From: Prorocentrum cordatum
Lineage: Eukaryota; Sar; Dinophyceae; Prorocentrales; Prorocentraceae
Direction: 5' to 3'
DNA length: 64,000 nucleotides
Assembly: GCA_963575745.1 (NCBI GenBank)
Contig: CAUYUJ010016715.1
Span: forward strand, 327,501-391,500
The translations under genes were made by a program, and so were the position numbers. The notes below the pieces were generated by a model. The model ran no database searches. It had not been told where the DNA came from and worked only from the letters and a program-made list of their open reading frames with translations. The first letter of the stretch is position 1, and the number at the start of each line of letters is the position of its first letter. Below, in pieces: positions 38,876 to 48,715 of this stretch.

Positions 38876-39399
38876 CAATGGGTGCTGCCGTGGGAGCTGC
38901 TCCCCGAATGCTGGGCGTCTGCCCGCTCGAGCGCTCGAGGCCGAGGCGGAACCCCGTAAGCCAGCGCTCGCGCCGCACGGCGGTCCTGCCCAAGGGGGGC
39001 AGGCACCGCTCCGCGCGGCCAGACGGAGACCCTGAGTCTCCGCCACACGTGCGGGCCCAGCAGCCCGAAGCAGCAGCCTGCGCAGGCGCTGCACGCGGCC
39101 GTCACCCAAAGGAGGGCGACGACCGTGCTGAGCAGCCAGGGAGAGACCCCGCCGCTCAGATCCACCGCCAGCCCGAGGCAGACGGTGGGGCAGGCGGAAC
39201 CCGCCGAAGGGAGGGGACAGTAAGCCCCCTCACCCTCGGACGAGTCCGCCTGCTGGATGGACCAGGCCGGTGCAGGAGGCCCTGGGTCCTGAAGCACAGA
39301 GAGGGGGGCGGACACGAGCCGCTCGTAGAGCGCGGCCCGCAGCCCCCTGAAGAAGATCTCCCCAGCGCCTCCGAGAGCCGCTTGTGCGAGCGCCTGCAT
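38875..39399 (-). CDS. small ORF with predicted membrane segment
   Basis: 174 codons from the first ATG inside the element (MQALAQAALGG), 36 bp after A1, to a TGA that overlaps the Gag ATG (TGATG). Residues about 88-114 (WLLSTVVALLWVTAACSACA, then GCCFGLL) form a likely membrane helix rich in Cys at its end and followed by basic WRRLR. The rest is Ala/Pro-rich. The overlap suggests Gag could be translated by termination-reinitiation. Not a known DIRS/Ngaro protein to me. It could be a non-functional leader frame, since GC-rich DNA is often open, but its position and exact overlap argue for a real gene. Confidence 0.5.
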   Translation of the reverse strand: MQALAQAALGGAGEIFFRGLRAALYERLVSAPLSVLQDPGPPAPAWSIQQADSSEGEGAYCPLPSAGSACPTVCLGLAVDLSGGVSPWLLSTVVALLWVTAACSACAGCCFGLLGPHVWRRLRVSVWPRGAVPAPLGQDRRAARALAYGVPPRPRALERADAQHSGSSSHGSTH

Positions 39400-39435
39400 A
39401 AGGCGTCCGCACGCGCGGCCGACGGGGGGGCACTT

Positions 39436-39490
39436 GGGCAGAGAAGCTGCGGAGACAGCAGGAGCTTGCTCACAGAGAATAGAAGAAGCA
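39436..39490 (-). repeat. A1 repeat (5' terminus of element)
   Basis: 55 bp identical to A2. The first ATG of the element follows 36 bp inside it. The sequence outside it (from 39491) is not shared with A2 and marks the element boundary. Confidence 0.95.
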
Positions 39491-39589
39491 CGCCGATGCC
39501 GAGATGATTGCGCGTGTAATCGGAGGCAGTCCGTTGACTCTGGTCACGCTCCCCATCTCCCTCGCCCGCACCCCCCCGCCACCATCCTC

Positions 39590-39715
39590 CGTCCTCCTCC
39601 GTCCTCCTCCTCCTCCTCCTCCTCCGCGTCCTCCTCCTCCTCGTGCTTTTCCTCCTCGCACCCTCCTCCTCCTCCTCCTCCTCCTCCTCCTCCTCCTCCT
39701 TCTCCTCGCCCTCCT
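39590..39715. repeat. (TCC)n microsatellite, interrupted
   Basis: TCCTCCTCC runs at 39605-39645 and 39660-39705 with CG-containing interruptions, just outside the 5' end of the retroelement. Confidence 0.95.
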
Positions 39716-39751
39716 GCTCTCCCTTTTCCACACTCCACGAACTACCATGTA

Positions 39752-40275
39752 TGCTCCCGAGAACGGGCTGCTCATCCCGAGCCGTTCGTTGACGGCTCTG
39801 GGGCCTGGCAGCGGACCCCAAACGCCAACACGTGCAGAACAGGTGAGGCGAGGAGGACCCCCAAGGTCGTTTCCTTTCGCACCGCTTGGGCCCCACAGCT
39901 CTCGACCACGCTCTCGGGGCCAGCTTCTGGTTGCAGGCCGACGCTCGATGAATAGCCCATATGCGCCTAACGCGCCGCAGAGAAGCAACACTAAAACCCC
40001 CAGTACCCGATCTGTCGGACACATGTACGATCTTCCGATTGGAATCACTATCAACCTGTCTATCCACCTTACAAGATGTTTGCCGGCTGGTCTCACTACC
40101 AATGTATCTTCAGACGAAACAACCACGTGGCAACCATAGGCAACCACGGGACAATCGCAGGACAAGTACGGCGCGGTGTTTTTCCTCACAACGTTCAACG
40201 TTGACCTCCAGAGGTCTCGACCAATCCTCCCCCTTCGCGTCTTTGTTGACAATGCCAGGGCCCAGCGAAGGCGCG
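39752..40275 (+). repeat. two family B members
   Basis: 39752-39835 keeps the core (TCCCGAGCCGTTCGTTGACG, GGGGCCTGGCAGCGG). 40190-40275 keeps GTTGACCTCCAGAGGTCTCG and CCAGGGCCCAGCGAAGG. The sequence between them is unassigned. Confidence 0.55.
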
Positions 40276-40746
40276 CAAGAGCAGAACATAGCAACAACAG
40301 CAAAGTGCCCGTCGTGATTTCTGCACGGCGCGCGAGCGTCTGGGAACGCCCCCCTTGGAGGCGGCCGCAGGGTCTGAGCTGCATGGGCCTCAAGGAGATC
40401 GGTCAAGAGTCAAGTAGGGGATCGGCTACATGACCCGTTGACCCCAAATGGATTCCCCGTCGAGTCTACGAACAAATAATTACAATGCTCGTAAATCAAA
40501 TCTGCAATCGATCCCAAATTCGAAAGAAGAGGAACGAAACCTAATTCGCTGAAAATCAATCCCCTGACCGGGCCCCTCCTGGAGCCCAAGCCCCCAGTAG
40601 GTGCAAAGAAAAACCTGTCAAACCCTTCTGCTGGCCCGAACAGATGCTATGCCACCTGAAAGCCCCAGCCGACTCCAACGCCCGCCCCTGGAATTCGACG
40701 GCGGCGGAAAACAAAAGCATCGTCGCAACTCACGACTGGAGCCCTA

Positions 40747-40811
40747 GATCCCATCTTTCTGCTGCATCTTTCGAGCCCGACTTACCTGTGAGGGTCCTGG
40801 GGCCCGAAACC
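40747..40811 (+). repeat. family C copy
   Basis: CCCATCTTTCTGCTGCATCT, TTCGAGCCCGA, CTGTGAGGGTCCTGGGGCCC. Aligns with 4351-4412 and 11970-12038. Confidence 0.7.
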
Positions 40812-41183
40812 TGACGAAAACGCCCGGCTCGAAAAACAAATTGAAACACCACGATCTCAAGGAACCCCCCGACCGACTCGAACGCACGCGCCCCCCCCAC
40901 TTGAGCAAGACCGACCGCCCCAGCAATCATATAGACCTAACGCGGAAGTCCCCAAACAGCGGTTGCACTTAAGAGCTCTTACTTGTTTGTCATGCGGAAG
41001 TGGGCCTGTCTGGCGGTCCAGCGGCTCCCTGGTCGCCGTCGACGCCCCGTCGCCATGCTCGCCGTCGCCGCCCCGTCGACACCTCGCAGCCACCCGTCGT
41101 ATGGGCCTGCGTTGTGGTCTGGCGGCTCCGTGGTCGCCGTCGCCGTCTCGTCGCCACGCTATTGCGCAACATAGAACGCACCG

Positions 41184-42187
41184 CGTAGATTCTTTTTTTT
41201 ATACAGAAAAACAAACTCTACCCCCGCCGGGATTATCGGCACCCCTCTTCGTAGTGCAATTTAAATGCGATTCTGCCCCATCGTCCGTCCAAAATATGAA
41301 TTCGTACCATCCCAACCAGGCCGGTATCGGCCCCCCTCGCCATCCTCTGCCAAAAAACTATGCGCGCGCACTCGTTACAGCGAGCCCCTTCTTACATACT
41401 CTGTGACGAAATGCACACGCGCGCTTCGTCGCGCGCGCATGCCGGAATCACTTTTATATTATATATAAAAAACGTCGGTTACGCAAAGCTGCCAAACTTG
41501 AATGTCCAAAAAAAGTAAAGACACTGGGTTTCGCAACGCGGATTTCCCCAAACAACTTGCGAGCGCGCTGTTGCGAGTTCTCAAGAAAACCGATACATTT
41601 TCACCACGTTCATAACATGCTACCAACCAGGCCTCGCCCGCGCGCGTGTCGGAATCATTCGCACGACCATGCGCGCGTGCCGGGGTTGGTACGATCCGTG
41701 TCAAATAATACCATACGGGCCACTTTCACGCGTCGGCCGCGCGCGCACGTCGAGCTCTTTCCGAACCGCTTATCACCTACGCGAGAACGCCATCATCGTC
41801 GTCGGCGTGATCAACATCGGCGCCCGCACTGGCCGCGCCGTCGTCGTTGTCAACATCGTGACCAACATCGCTACGATCATCATCGTGTCTACCGTTGTCG
41901 GCATTGCCAAGAGACCGCGCCCGCCCAAGTCGCCGACTCGCTTTGAAGTGCCCGCTGGGATGTGCCCAGCGGTCAGCGCCACCGCGGCCGCGTCGGTCGC
42001 GCCAAACTAGCTGGCCGCTGCGCGCGCGTGCTTGGACTGGCGCGGCCGCAGACATGCACCAGCCAACGCTAAGCACTCATCGCAATCGCCACCGCATGGG
42101 TTTTGAAAACCAAATTGCGGGTGGGTGGGTGGGGTGATTGCAAGAGCATGGGATGTGTCAACTCGTTTGTAAAAATGACTTGCATCA
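41184..42187 (+). repeat. 1.0-kb repeat family H, unit 1
   Basis: Starts CGTAGATTCT, contains GACGAAATGCACACGCGCGC (about 41404), TGGGTTTCGCAACGCGGATT (about 41524), a diverged GTC/GTCATC-rich part (41790-41890), and ends at the CAAATTGCGGGTGGGTGGGT block (about 42113). Each block recurs in the same order in unit 2. Confidence 0.8.
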
Positions 42188-43462
42188 CATAGATTCTCCT
42201 TTATAAAAACAGAATAGAATCACACTCCCCCCTCCCAGGCGTTATCACTCCCCCTGTCGGGTATGTAAATCATACATGGTTCGGACCACATGTCCATCCT
42301 CAATATGAATTTTCACTATCCCCGGGGGGCCGGGTTCCCCCCCCCTGAGGTTCTCTTGTACAAAAAAAACGCTATGCGGTGGCATGTTTTGTTCTAACAT
42401 AGCACTTTTTCGCGAATCCCTTGCAAACAATGGGACGAAGTGCACACGCGCGCGTCGTCGCGCACGCATGCCGAAATCCTTCAAAAACCTTCGGTGCCGG
42501 AAGGATTTCGCAATCGAGTTTCCAAAAAACATACAAAAGCACAGGGTTTCGCAACAATGATTTGCTAAAAAAGCTTCCGCGCGAGCTCTTGCGAAATCTT
42601 ACGAAACCATATGTTTTTCCAGATTTTCGCAACATGATATTAAACGGGCTTCGCGCGCGCGCGCATGTCGAAATCTGTCGAACGCCCTTGCGCGTGTGCC
42701 GTCGCGAGAATCCTCTGCAAACATTGGACGAAGTGCAGACGCGCGCGTCGTCGCGCGCGTATGCCGAAAACATTCAAAACCCATCGGTTTCGGAAGGATT
42801 TCAAAATCGTGTGTCCAAAATTCCTCCTCCCTCGTCGTCGTCGTCGTCCGCCGTCGGCGTCTCGTCGTCGTCCCTCCTATTTCGTCGCCGTCGTCGTCGT
42901 CGCCATTGTCGTCGTCGTCTTCCCTCCTCCCTCGTCGTTGTCGTCGTCGGCGCCGCCGTCCTTCCTCCTTGTTCGTCGTTCGCGTCGTCGCCGTCCTCCC
43001 TCCTCCCTCGTCGTTGTCGTCGTTGTCGTCGTTGTCGCCGTCGTCGTCCTTCCTCCTCCCTCGTCGTCGTCTTCGTTGGCGACGTCGTCGTCGTTTTCGT
43101 CGTCGGCGTCGTTGTCGTCGTCGAAGTCGTCGGAGACGTCGTCGGTGTCGTCGTAGTCGCCGTCGTCGTCGTCGTCGGCGTCGTTGACGTCGTCGTCGTC
43201 GTCGTCGTCGTCGTCGGTGTCGTCGTTGTTGTCGTCGAAATCGTTGGAGACGTCGTCGTTGTCGTCGTAGTCGGTGTCGGCGGCGCCGTCGTCGTCGTTG
43301 TCGCTGTCGTCGTCGGCGTCGGTGTCGTGGCCAAGTGTCATGTTGTACGTGCCGTCACGGTCTTGTCTTAAGAGGTCTTGCGACCAAGTTGCGGGTGGGA
43401 GGGTGGGATGTTTGCACGAGCAGTGGAGAGGACAGCTTCAAGACGGTCAAAGATTAATGGCA
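42188..43462 (+). repeat. 1.27-kb repeat family H, unit 2, with expanded (TCG)n
   Basis: Tandem neighbour of unit 1: CATAGATTCTCC, GACGAAGTGCACACGCGCGC (about 42434), GGGTTTCGCAACAATGATTT, an internal partial re-duplication at 42728-42820, an expanded TCG/GTC trinucleotide array (42826-43330) that accounts for the extra length, then CCAAGTTGCGGGTGGGAGGG (about 43384). Confidence 0.8.
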
Positions 43463-44285
43463 CCTCATAGACTGCACCACCCAGAGGGCACAGCATGTAC
43501 TGCACCACGTATTTTGCACAACGCAGATTGTGGAAAGCTCACCTGTTGGGGCCCACCCTGGCTAACACCTTCTTCATTCCAAGATCATTTTGTAACAACA
43601 AATCGTGCTCTTATGAGGTAACACCGATGTTCCCTGACATCCCGTGTAAACCGCATTATGCTATTGGAACATTAGTTGGTGGTTTCATGCGGTCAGGAAC
43701 TCGTGTATGCCGTGTCGCGGCGGCGGCCCCAGCGACACGCTAATTATGTCCTGCAAGCGGAGAACTCCGCTCCGCGGGGCGGGAGGCTCAGAAAGGCTCG
43801 GGACGTCGAAGCCTTCGGACTGGGAAGTATAGCGTGTCGCGCTGCAGCGTGGTGGGCCGAAACCAGCGGAACAGCAGGTTATCCAGCAGTTCCCGACCGC
43901 AATATGAACCCAAGAATAACAAACCTTCTTGGGGGTGGAAGTCAACAAATGCTTCGGCAGCCCAAGATCGCCAACGACGTCGGGAGAAGAACAGTGGGGA
44001 CGGTGCCGGGGCCGAAACTGGACGAGGGAAGCGCCAGGGCCGAAGCCTGGGTGAAACAATGCTGCTCCCCGCCCGAGGACAGGTCGGGAAGTGGGGGGCA
44101 TCCCCCTTGTACTATTCTGGGGCTCACGTTAGGCACCCCCCGACTCGAGCCTTACGTTCCGCCGAATCTTGGCCGCCCACGACCGTCCGATGGGGAAGGA
44201 GCGGGGGGGGGGGGAGGTTGGGCTGGCCCTCCGCCGCCGCCGCGCCCTCCCCCTGCAGCGGCCGAGCCGGCGGCCGGGCGCCTCT
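43463..44285. other. no gene recognised
   Basis: May begin with a third, quickly diverging family H unit (CATAGACTGCACCACCC). No coding assignment. Confidence 0.4.
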
Positions 44286-44862
44286 TCTCGCGGCCGTCGC
44301 ACGGCGACGTCGGAGACGACGACCAACGACGACGACGTCGTCGGTTCGGCGACGACGACGTCGTCGCCGACGGCGATCGCAGGCAGGCCAGAACGCCGAC
44401 GACGACCGCAGGCAGAGTGGGACGCTTCGGCACTGCCTGCGACCCTGCGGCTCCTCTTCGCCGCCGGCGCCCCCGGGGCGCCGTCGCCGCCGCCGATGTG
44501 CTCCTCTGGGGGCGGCCCGGGGGCCGCGGCCTCCTCGCGGGCGGGGGAGCCGTCGGCCTCCTCGAGGGCGTCCTCGTGGGCGGCGGCCTCGGCGGCGGCG
44601 GCCCTGTCGGCATTGGCCTCCTCGGCCTCGGCCTCCTCGGCGTCGGCTCCCTCGGCGTCGGCGTCGGCCTCGTCCTCGTCGGCCTCGTCGGAGTCGGCCT
44701 CGTCCTTGTCCTCGTCCTCCTGCGACGGGGGGGAGACCTGGGCCTCCTGTTCGGCCGCCTCCTCGGCCGCCTCCCTTTCTCATTCTCCTCCTGACCTCCT
44801 CCTCCTCCTCCTCCTCCTCCTCCTCCTCCTCCTCCTCCTCCTCCTCCTCCTCCTCCTCCTCC
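44286..44862. repeat. GAC/GTC-rich tract and (TCC)n array
   Basis: ACGACGACGTCGTCGG-type palindromic trinucleotides at 44300-44400, CTCGGCCTCCTCGG repeats at 44590-44760, and a perfect TCC array at about 44787-44862. The Glu- and Arg-rich minus frames across it are artefacts. Confidence 0.9.
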
Positions 44863-46250
44863 CCCTGCTCCTCGCCCTCGCCCTCCTCGCCTTCATCGCC
44901 TTCCTCGTCCTCCTCCTCGCCTTTTGTCGCACCCTCTTGCGGCCAGGGGGCTCCCGAGCCCAGGTCAGCCAGGAAGGCTCGGCTGGGATTTTGCCGACCA
45001 CCGTCACGCGCGCCCCCGTGCCCTCCAGCTGGCTCTCGGGTGATAACTCCCGCCTCCGGCGGCCATCCGCTGCGATCCGGACACTTCTGCCACGCCCGTG
45101 ACGAGGCGCAGCTCGTGTGAAACAGCTTGGGCCATGTGGAAGACTCCGGAAGCACTCCGGAAACATGCGGAAACCTCCGCAACCCGCCCGAATTTATGGA
45201 CGGGAGACCACAAGGGCTCCCAGCTTCGCGCTTCGCGCTGCGCCAAGCGCGAAGTGCGAATAACTTCGCGCTCTCGCGCCGCCTCCCAGGGGAGAAGAGA
45301 TGGATGAGGAGGAATCGGAGCCGAACCGCGAAGCGCGAATACAGCCAAAAACCCTAATAAGGACGCGCGGTAAGGACGCAAGACCCTTGGAAGCCGAAGT
45401 TGGGATTTTTGGGGCGGCGGACGACGAAAACCTCAGGGACGCAAGAGCAAGGAAGAGCAAGGAAGAGCAAGGGTACCCTGAGCAAAGTCGCGCGTCCTTA
45501 TTCGGGCTTTTGACTGTAACTTCGCGCCCTCGAGGACGCCCTTGGTGAGAGCGCCGGCAGGCCCCCGGAGCGCACCCCGTGGCGGGCCGGGGCACGCCGA
45601 GGCCCCGGTCGGCGAGGTGTGGGCGCTGCTGGGCCGAGGCCCCGCCCCCCGCTGCCGCTGCCCCCGCTGCCCCCTGGCGCAGGGCCGAAGCCACACGGCG
45701 TGTGGCGCTCTCGCTTCTCTGCGTTCTCCCTCGTTTTCGTTCGTTCTCCCTCGTCTTTTGCTTCGTTCTCTCGTTCTTGTTTCGTTGGTCTTGCGCTCGC
45801 GTGTTTGTCCGTTGCCGCTGTTGTTTCGTTCTCGGTTTTGCTCGTTCTCCCTCGTTTTTGTTTCGTTTGTTTTGCGACCTCGCTTTCTTTCCGTGCTCCC
45901 TCGTTTTGTCTTCAATCCGCCTCTACCGCGAAGCGAAGTCGAACCGAAAGCAACCCACGAAAGCGCCAAAACGCCGTTGAAGTCCAGCCCTACCCCTAAT
46001 CTTCCGCTCTCTGGCTTGCGGGCCACAGCTCAGGCTGCCCTCTGGCGGACGTCCGGGACGGTTCCGGCAGCCCCCAGAACGCTGCGCGCGAGGCGCAGCT
46101 CATGGAGAAACCACCCTGGGCCTCCCAACCCGCTGGCAACTTCCGAAAACTCTGGAAAAGATTAGCCAGCGTGGGCCACAAACAATGGCTTCTTCAGATC
46201 AATGCGGTGCAATCTGGGTGGTGCCATCCAGGTGAGACAAGTTAGGTGGT
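44863..46250. other. low-complexity sequence, no gene recognised
   Basis: Includes CTTCGCGCTTCGCGCTGCGC / GCGCGAAGTGCGAA half-palindromes near 45225-45275, AAGGAAGAGC repeats near 45450, and CGTTCTCCCTCGTTTTCGTT units at 45717-45905. Many frames are open; none has a domain. Confidence 0.5.
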
Positions 46251-46261
46251 TCAACCTATAT

Positions 46262-46880
46262 GGCGCAAAGCAATGAAAAAACAACGCAAAGCAACGCAAG
46301 CCACTGCGAAGCTCTGCGAAACACTGCAAAGCAATGCAAAATGGTGCAAATTAACGCAAATCAACGCAACACAATGCAGCGGCATTGGATTCAATGCGAC
46401 GCTGTGCAAAGCAATGCAAAGCACAGCAAAACACTTCACTCCAAAGCACTGCAAAACGATGCAATGCAAAGCAATGCAAAGAACGGCGAAATACTGCAAA
46501 GCAATGCATCGCACTGCAAACCAATGACATGCAATGCATAGCAACGCCATGCAACGCAATGCAAGGCAATGCAAAACAATGCACATCAATCCAACGCGAT
46601 GCAATGCAAAGCAGTGAAACGCGATGCAAATAATTCCGAGCAATGCAGAGCAATGCGAACACATCAAATGCAAAGCAACACAAAGCAATGCAGAGTCGTG
46701 CAAACCAGTGTTGCGCAACGCAGATATGTAATGCGATTGCAGAGGCCATGCAAAGCAATGCGATTGCACCGCCAATCGGTTGCAAAGCAATGCAAAACGA
46801 CGCGATACAATGCGATTGCAATGCGGCGCAATGCAATTGCAAAGAAATGCAATGCGATTGTGATTGCAATGCAACGGGGA
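46262..46880 (+). repeat. degenerate GCAATGCAAA tandem tract, about 620 bp
   Basis: Dozens of imperfect 10-11 bp units (GCAATGCAAA, GCAACGCAAT, GCGATGCAAA). All phases are open, giving Cys/Ala/Leu-rich peptides on the minus strand and Ala/Met/Gln/Lys peptides on the plus strand. Confidence 0.95.
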
Positions 46881-47045
46881 GGGGGTGCAATAGGGTGGCC
46901 TCGACGGATCCAAACGGGACGCCAGGGGTGGCGCAACCGATACCAGTTACTTAGAAGAGAAGCGCGATCCCCTAATTGCAAGCACTGTTTGGGGAACTTC
47001 TGGCCGCCTCCCCTCCGCCCCTGCCGTTCCCACTGAGAAGGAGAA

Positions 47046-47535
47046 CGTAAACATACAGTCGGACCTAGACCATAGGGCAGAAGAACATCCTTCAAGACCA
47101 TGAGACCCTCCGTCGGCCAGACCACACAGAACATCCAAGGGTACCCTCCCCAGGATGCGAAAGAGCATCCAGCAAATAAGAAGAACACTGGGGTACCCTC
47201 CCCGAGCCGACCTCGACCTTATACCTCGGTCCGACTGAAATCTATTTCAGGTCCGCGCAGATGTCTGGCATCGGCGTTGGACCCCAGTCCCCAGCGCGCG
47301 CTGAGCGCGCATGGGGCCGCGCCAGGCCAGGGGGGGGACATCGCGAGGACCTCCGGGAAATCATGTTTTACGTACAGTCGGACTTAGGTCAGAACAACAT
47401 CCCTCCGTCGGTCAAAGCACAATGAATCTCTAAGGGTTTTCTCCACAGGATGCAAAAGAACATCCAGCAAACACGAAGAACACGATGGTACCATCCCCGA
47501 ACCGACCTCGATCTTATACCTCGATCAGACTGTAT
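47046..47535 (+). repeat. composite: family I - family E - family I
   Basis: 47046-47235 and 47372-47535 are family I copies (CCCTCCGTCGGCCAGACC, AGGATGCGAAAGAGCATCCA, AATAAGAAGAACAC, CGACCTCGACCTTATACCTC). Between them, 47236-47345 resembles family E (GTCCGCGCAGATGTCTGGCA, CGCGCGCTGAGCGCGC). Families I and E also co-occur in hydrolase intron 2. Confidence 0.7.
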
Positions 47536-48544
47536 TTCTTCCTCCTCCAGTCAGGGGCAGCGGCCCAAGTGGGGGCCTTGGACGCAATGCAAGATCGTAT
47601 CTGGGACACTCGATTTCAGCAGGGACGAATATCTACGGTCTTTGATCGATTTTCGGCATGCGCGCGCGACGACGCGCGCGTGTGCACTTCGGTCCGTTTT
47701 TGCTGCCATGGATTATTTGAAACTGCTGATTTTTGATAAACGGATGTAAGTGCATAGCATTTTCTGCAGAGGGATACGATGGGCCAGAATCATTTGTCTA
47801 CTGAACTACGAAAGAGGGTACCAGTAATTCCGGGGGGTAGATCCTAATATTCTTTTGGGAGGGACAGATCTATTTGGGGCAATCGATGTTGTACAATCTA
47901 GGCGGCGACGGGGCGGCGGCGAGGCGGCGACGGCGAGCACGGAGCCGCCAGACCGCTACCCAGGCCCAGTCGACGGGCGGCGACGAGGCGGCGACGGGGC
48001 GGCGACACGGCAGCGACAGGGCGGCGACAGCGAGCACGGAGCCGCCAGACAAACATTCAGGGCCAGTCCCTTAGAACAGAAGAATCCCTAAGTGCAAGCA
48101 CTGCTTGGGTAAAACTCCTCAACAATTCTGAAAACTTGCTCCACTCTCACACACTCGAACACCTTCCAAAAAAAACTGCTCCCCCCCCGGCGCCCACCGG
48201 GCCTCGGAAACTCCTAAAAAACTTCCGAACACTGCTTGGAGAAGTTCAACTTTCGAGAACATCCCCCGCCCTCCCCTTGGCGCCCCTCGTCCTCGACCTC
48301 GCCGGAACGGCCATCCGGAGTCCGCTCCGGCGCCGCCATCGCGCGCGCGCGCGCTCGGGCTCTCGCGCGCGCAGCGGGGGGGGGGAGCCGGCCTGGGCGC
48401 CGCCGCCGCCGCCCTCGATGCCAGATCTCCGACGATCTGATCGTGTTCGATCCGCGCGTTGTTCTTCGAATTCGGCCTCCGGGCGGCCCGCTGGCGGGCC
48501 CCGGGAGGCCGTCTTTCCGAGGGCTTGCGCAGAGGGGGAGAGGG
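47536..48544. other. no gene recognised; GGCGGCGAC-rich tract
   Basis: 47895-48055 consists of imperfect GGCGGCGACGGGG / GAGCACGGAGCCGCCAGAC units, present twice. 48120-48260 has loose CTTCCGAAAACT-like repeats. Confidence 0.5.
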
Positions 48545-48715
48545 GGGGCCTGGACAGGCCATGGAGGAACTCTGGACATCATGCAGGTCGAAACTCACGC
48601 GCACGCCGCTTCGGCCCAGCATGTTTTCATAAGGCGGCGGAGGGGTGGGGGGGCGGGAGGGAAATCCCATGCAAAATCACTTGCTTGAGCTCAATGGAAA
48701 AAACACGCTCTGGCG
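48545..48715. repeat. family G copy 2 (matches 13.4 kb)
   Basis: GGAGGAACTCTGGACATCAT, CGCACGCCGCTTCGGCCCAG and ACTTGCTTGAGC line up with 13393-13560 in the same orientation, with one minus frame conserved as a similar peptide. Confidence 0.65.

Larger units (their letters stand above)
29110..39490 (-). mobile_element. DIRS-order tyrosine-recombinase retroelement, split direct repeats
   Basis: A 10.4-kb minus-strand element. In its own orientation: A1 (39490-39436), a 174-codon ORF (39399-38875), Gag-like ORF (38875-36935), Pol (ending 29525), B1 (29513-29356), A2 (29356-29302), 34-bp spacer, B2 (29267-29110). The A1-ORFs-B1-A2-B2 arrangement is that of PAT/Ngaro-type DIRS elements, which integrate through a tyrosine recombinase acting on circular cDNA instead of an integrase and leave no target-site duplication. 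RT, RNase H and recombinase catalytic residues are nearly all present and B1/B2 differ at one base in 158, so the copy looks young and possibly still mobile. It lies just upstream of the hydrolase gene on the same strand. Confidence 0.92.

Noticed and set aside
36345-38993. 882-codon minus frame overlapping gag and the pol start
   Set aside because: Arg/Gly/Ser-rich shadow of gag and pol in another frame; no domain, and the gag frame has better composition and a coherent start and stop.
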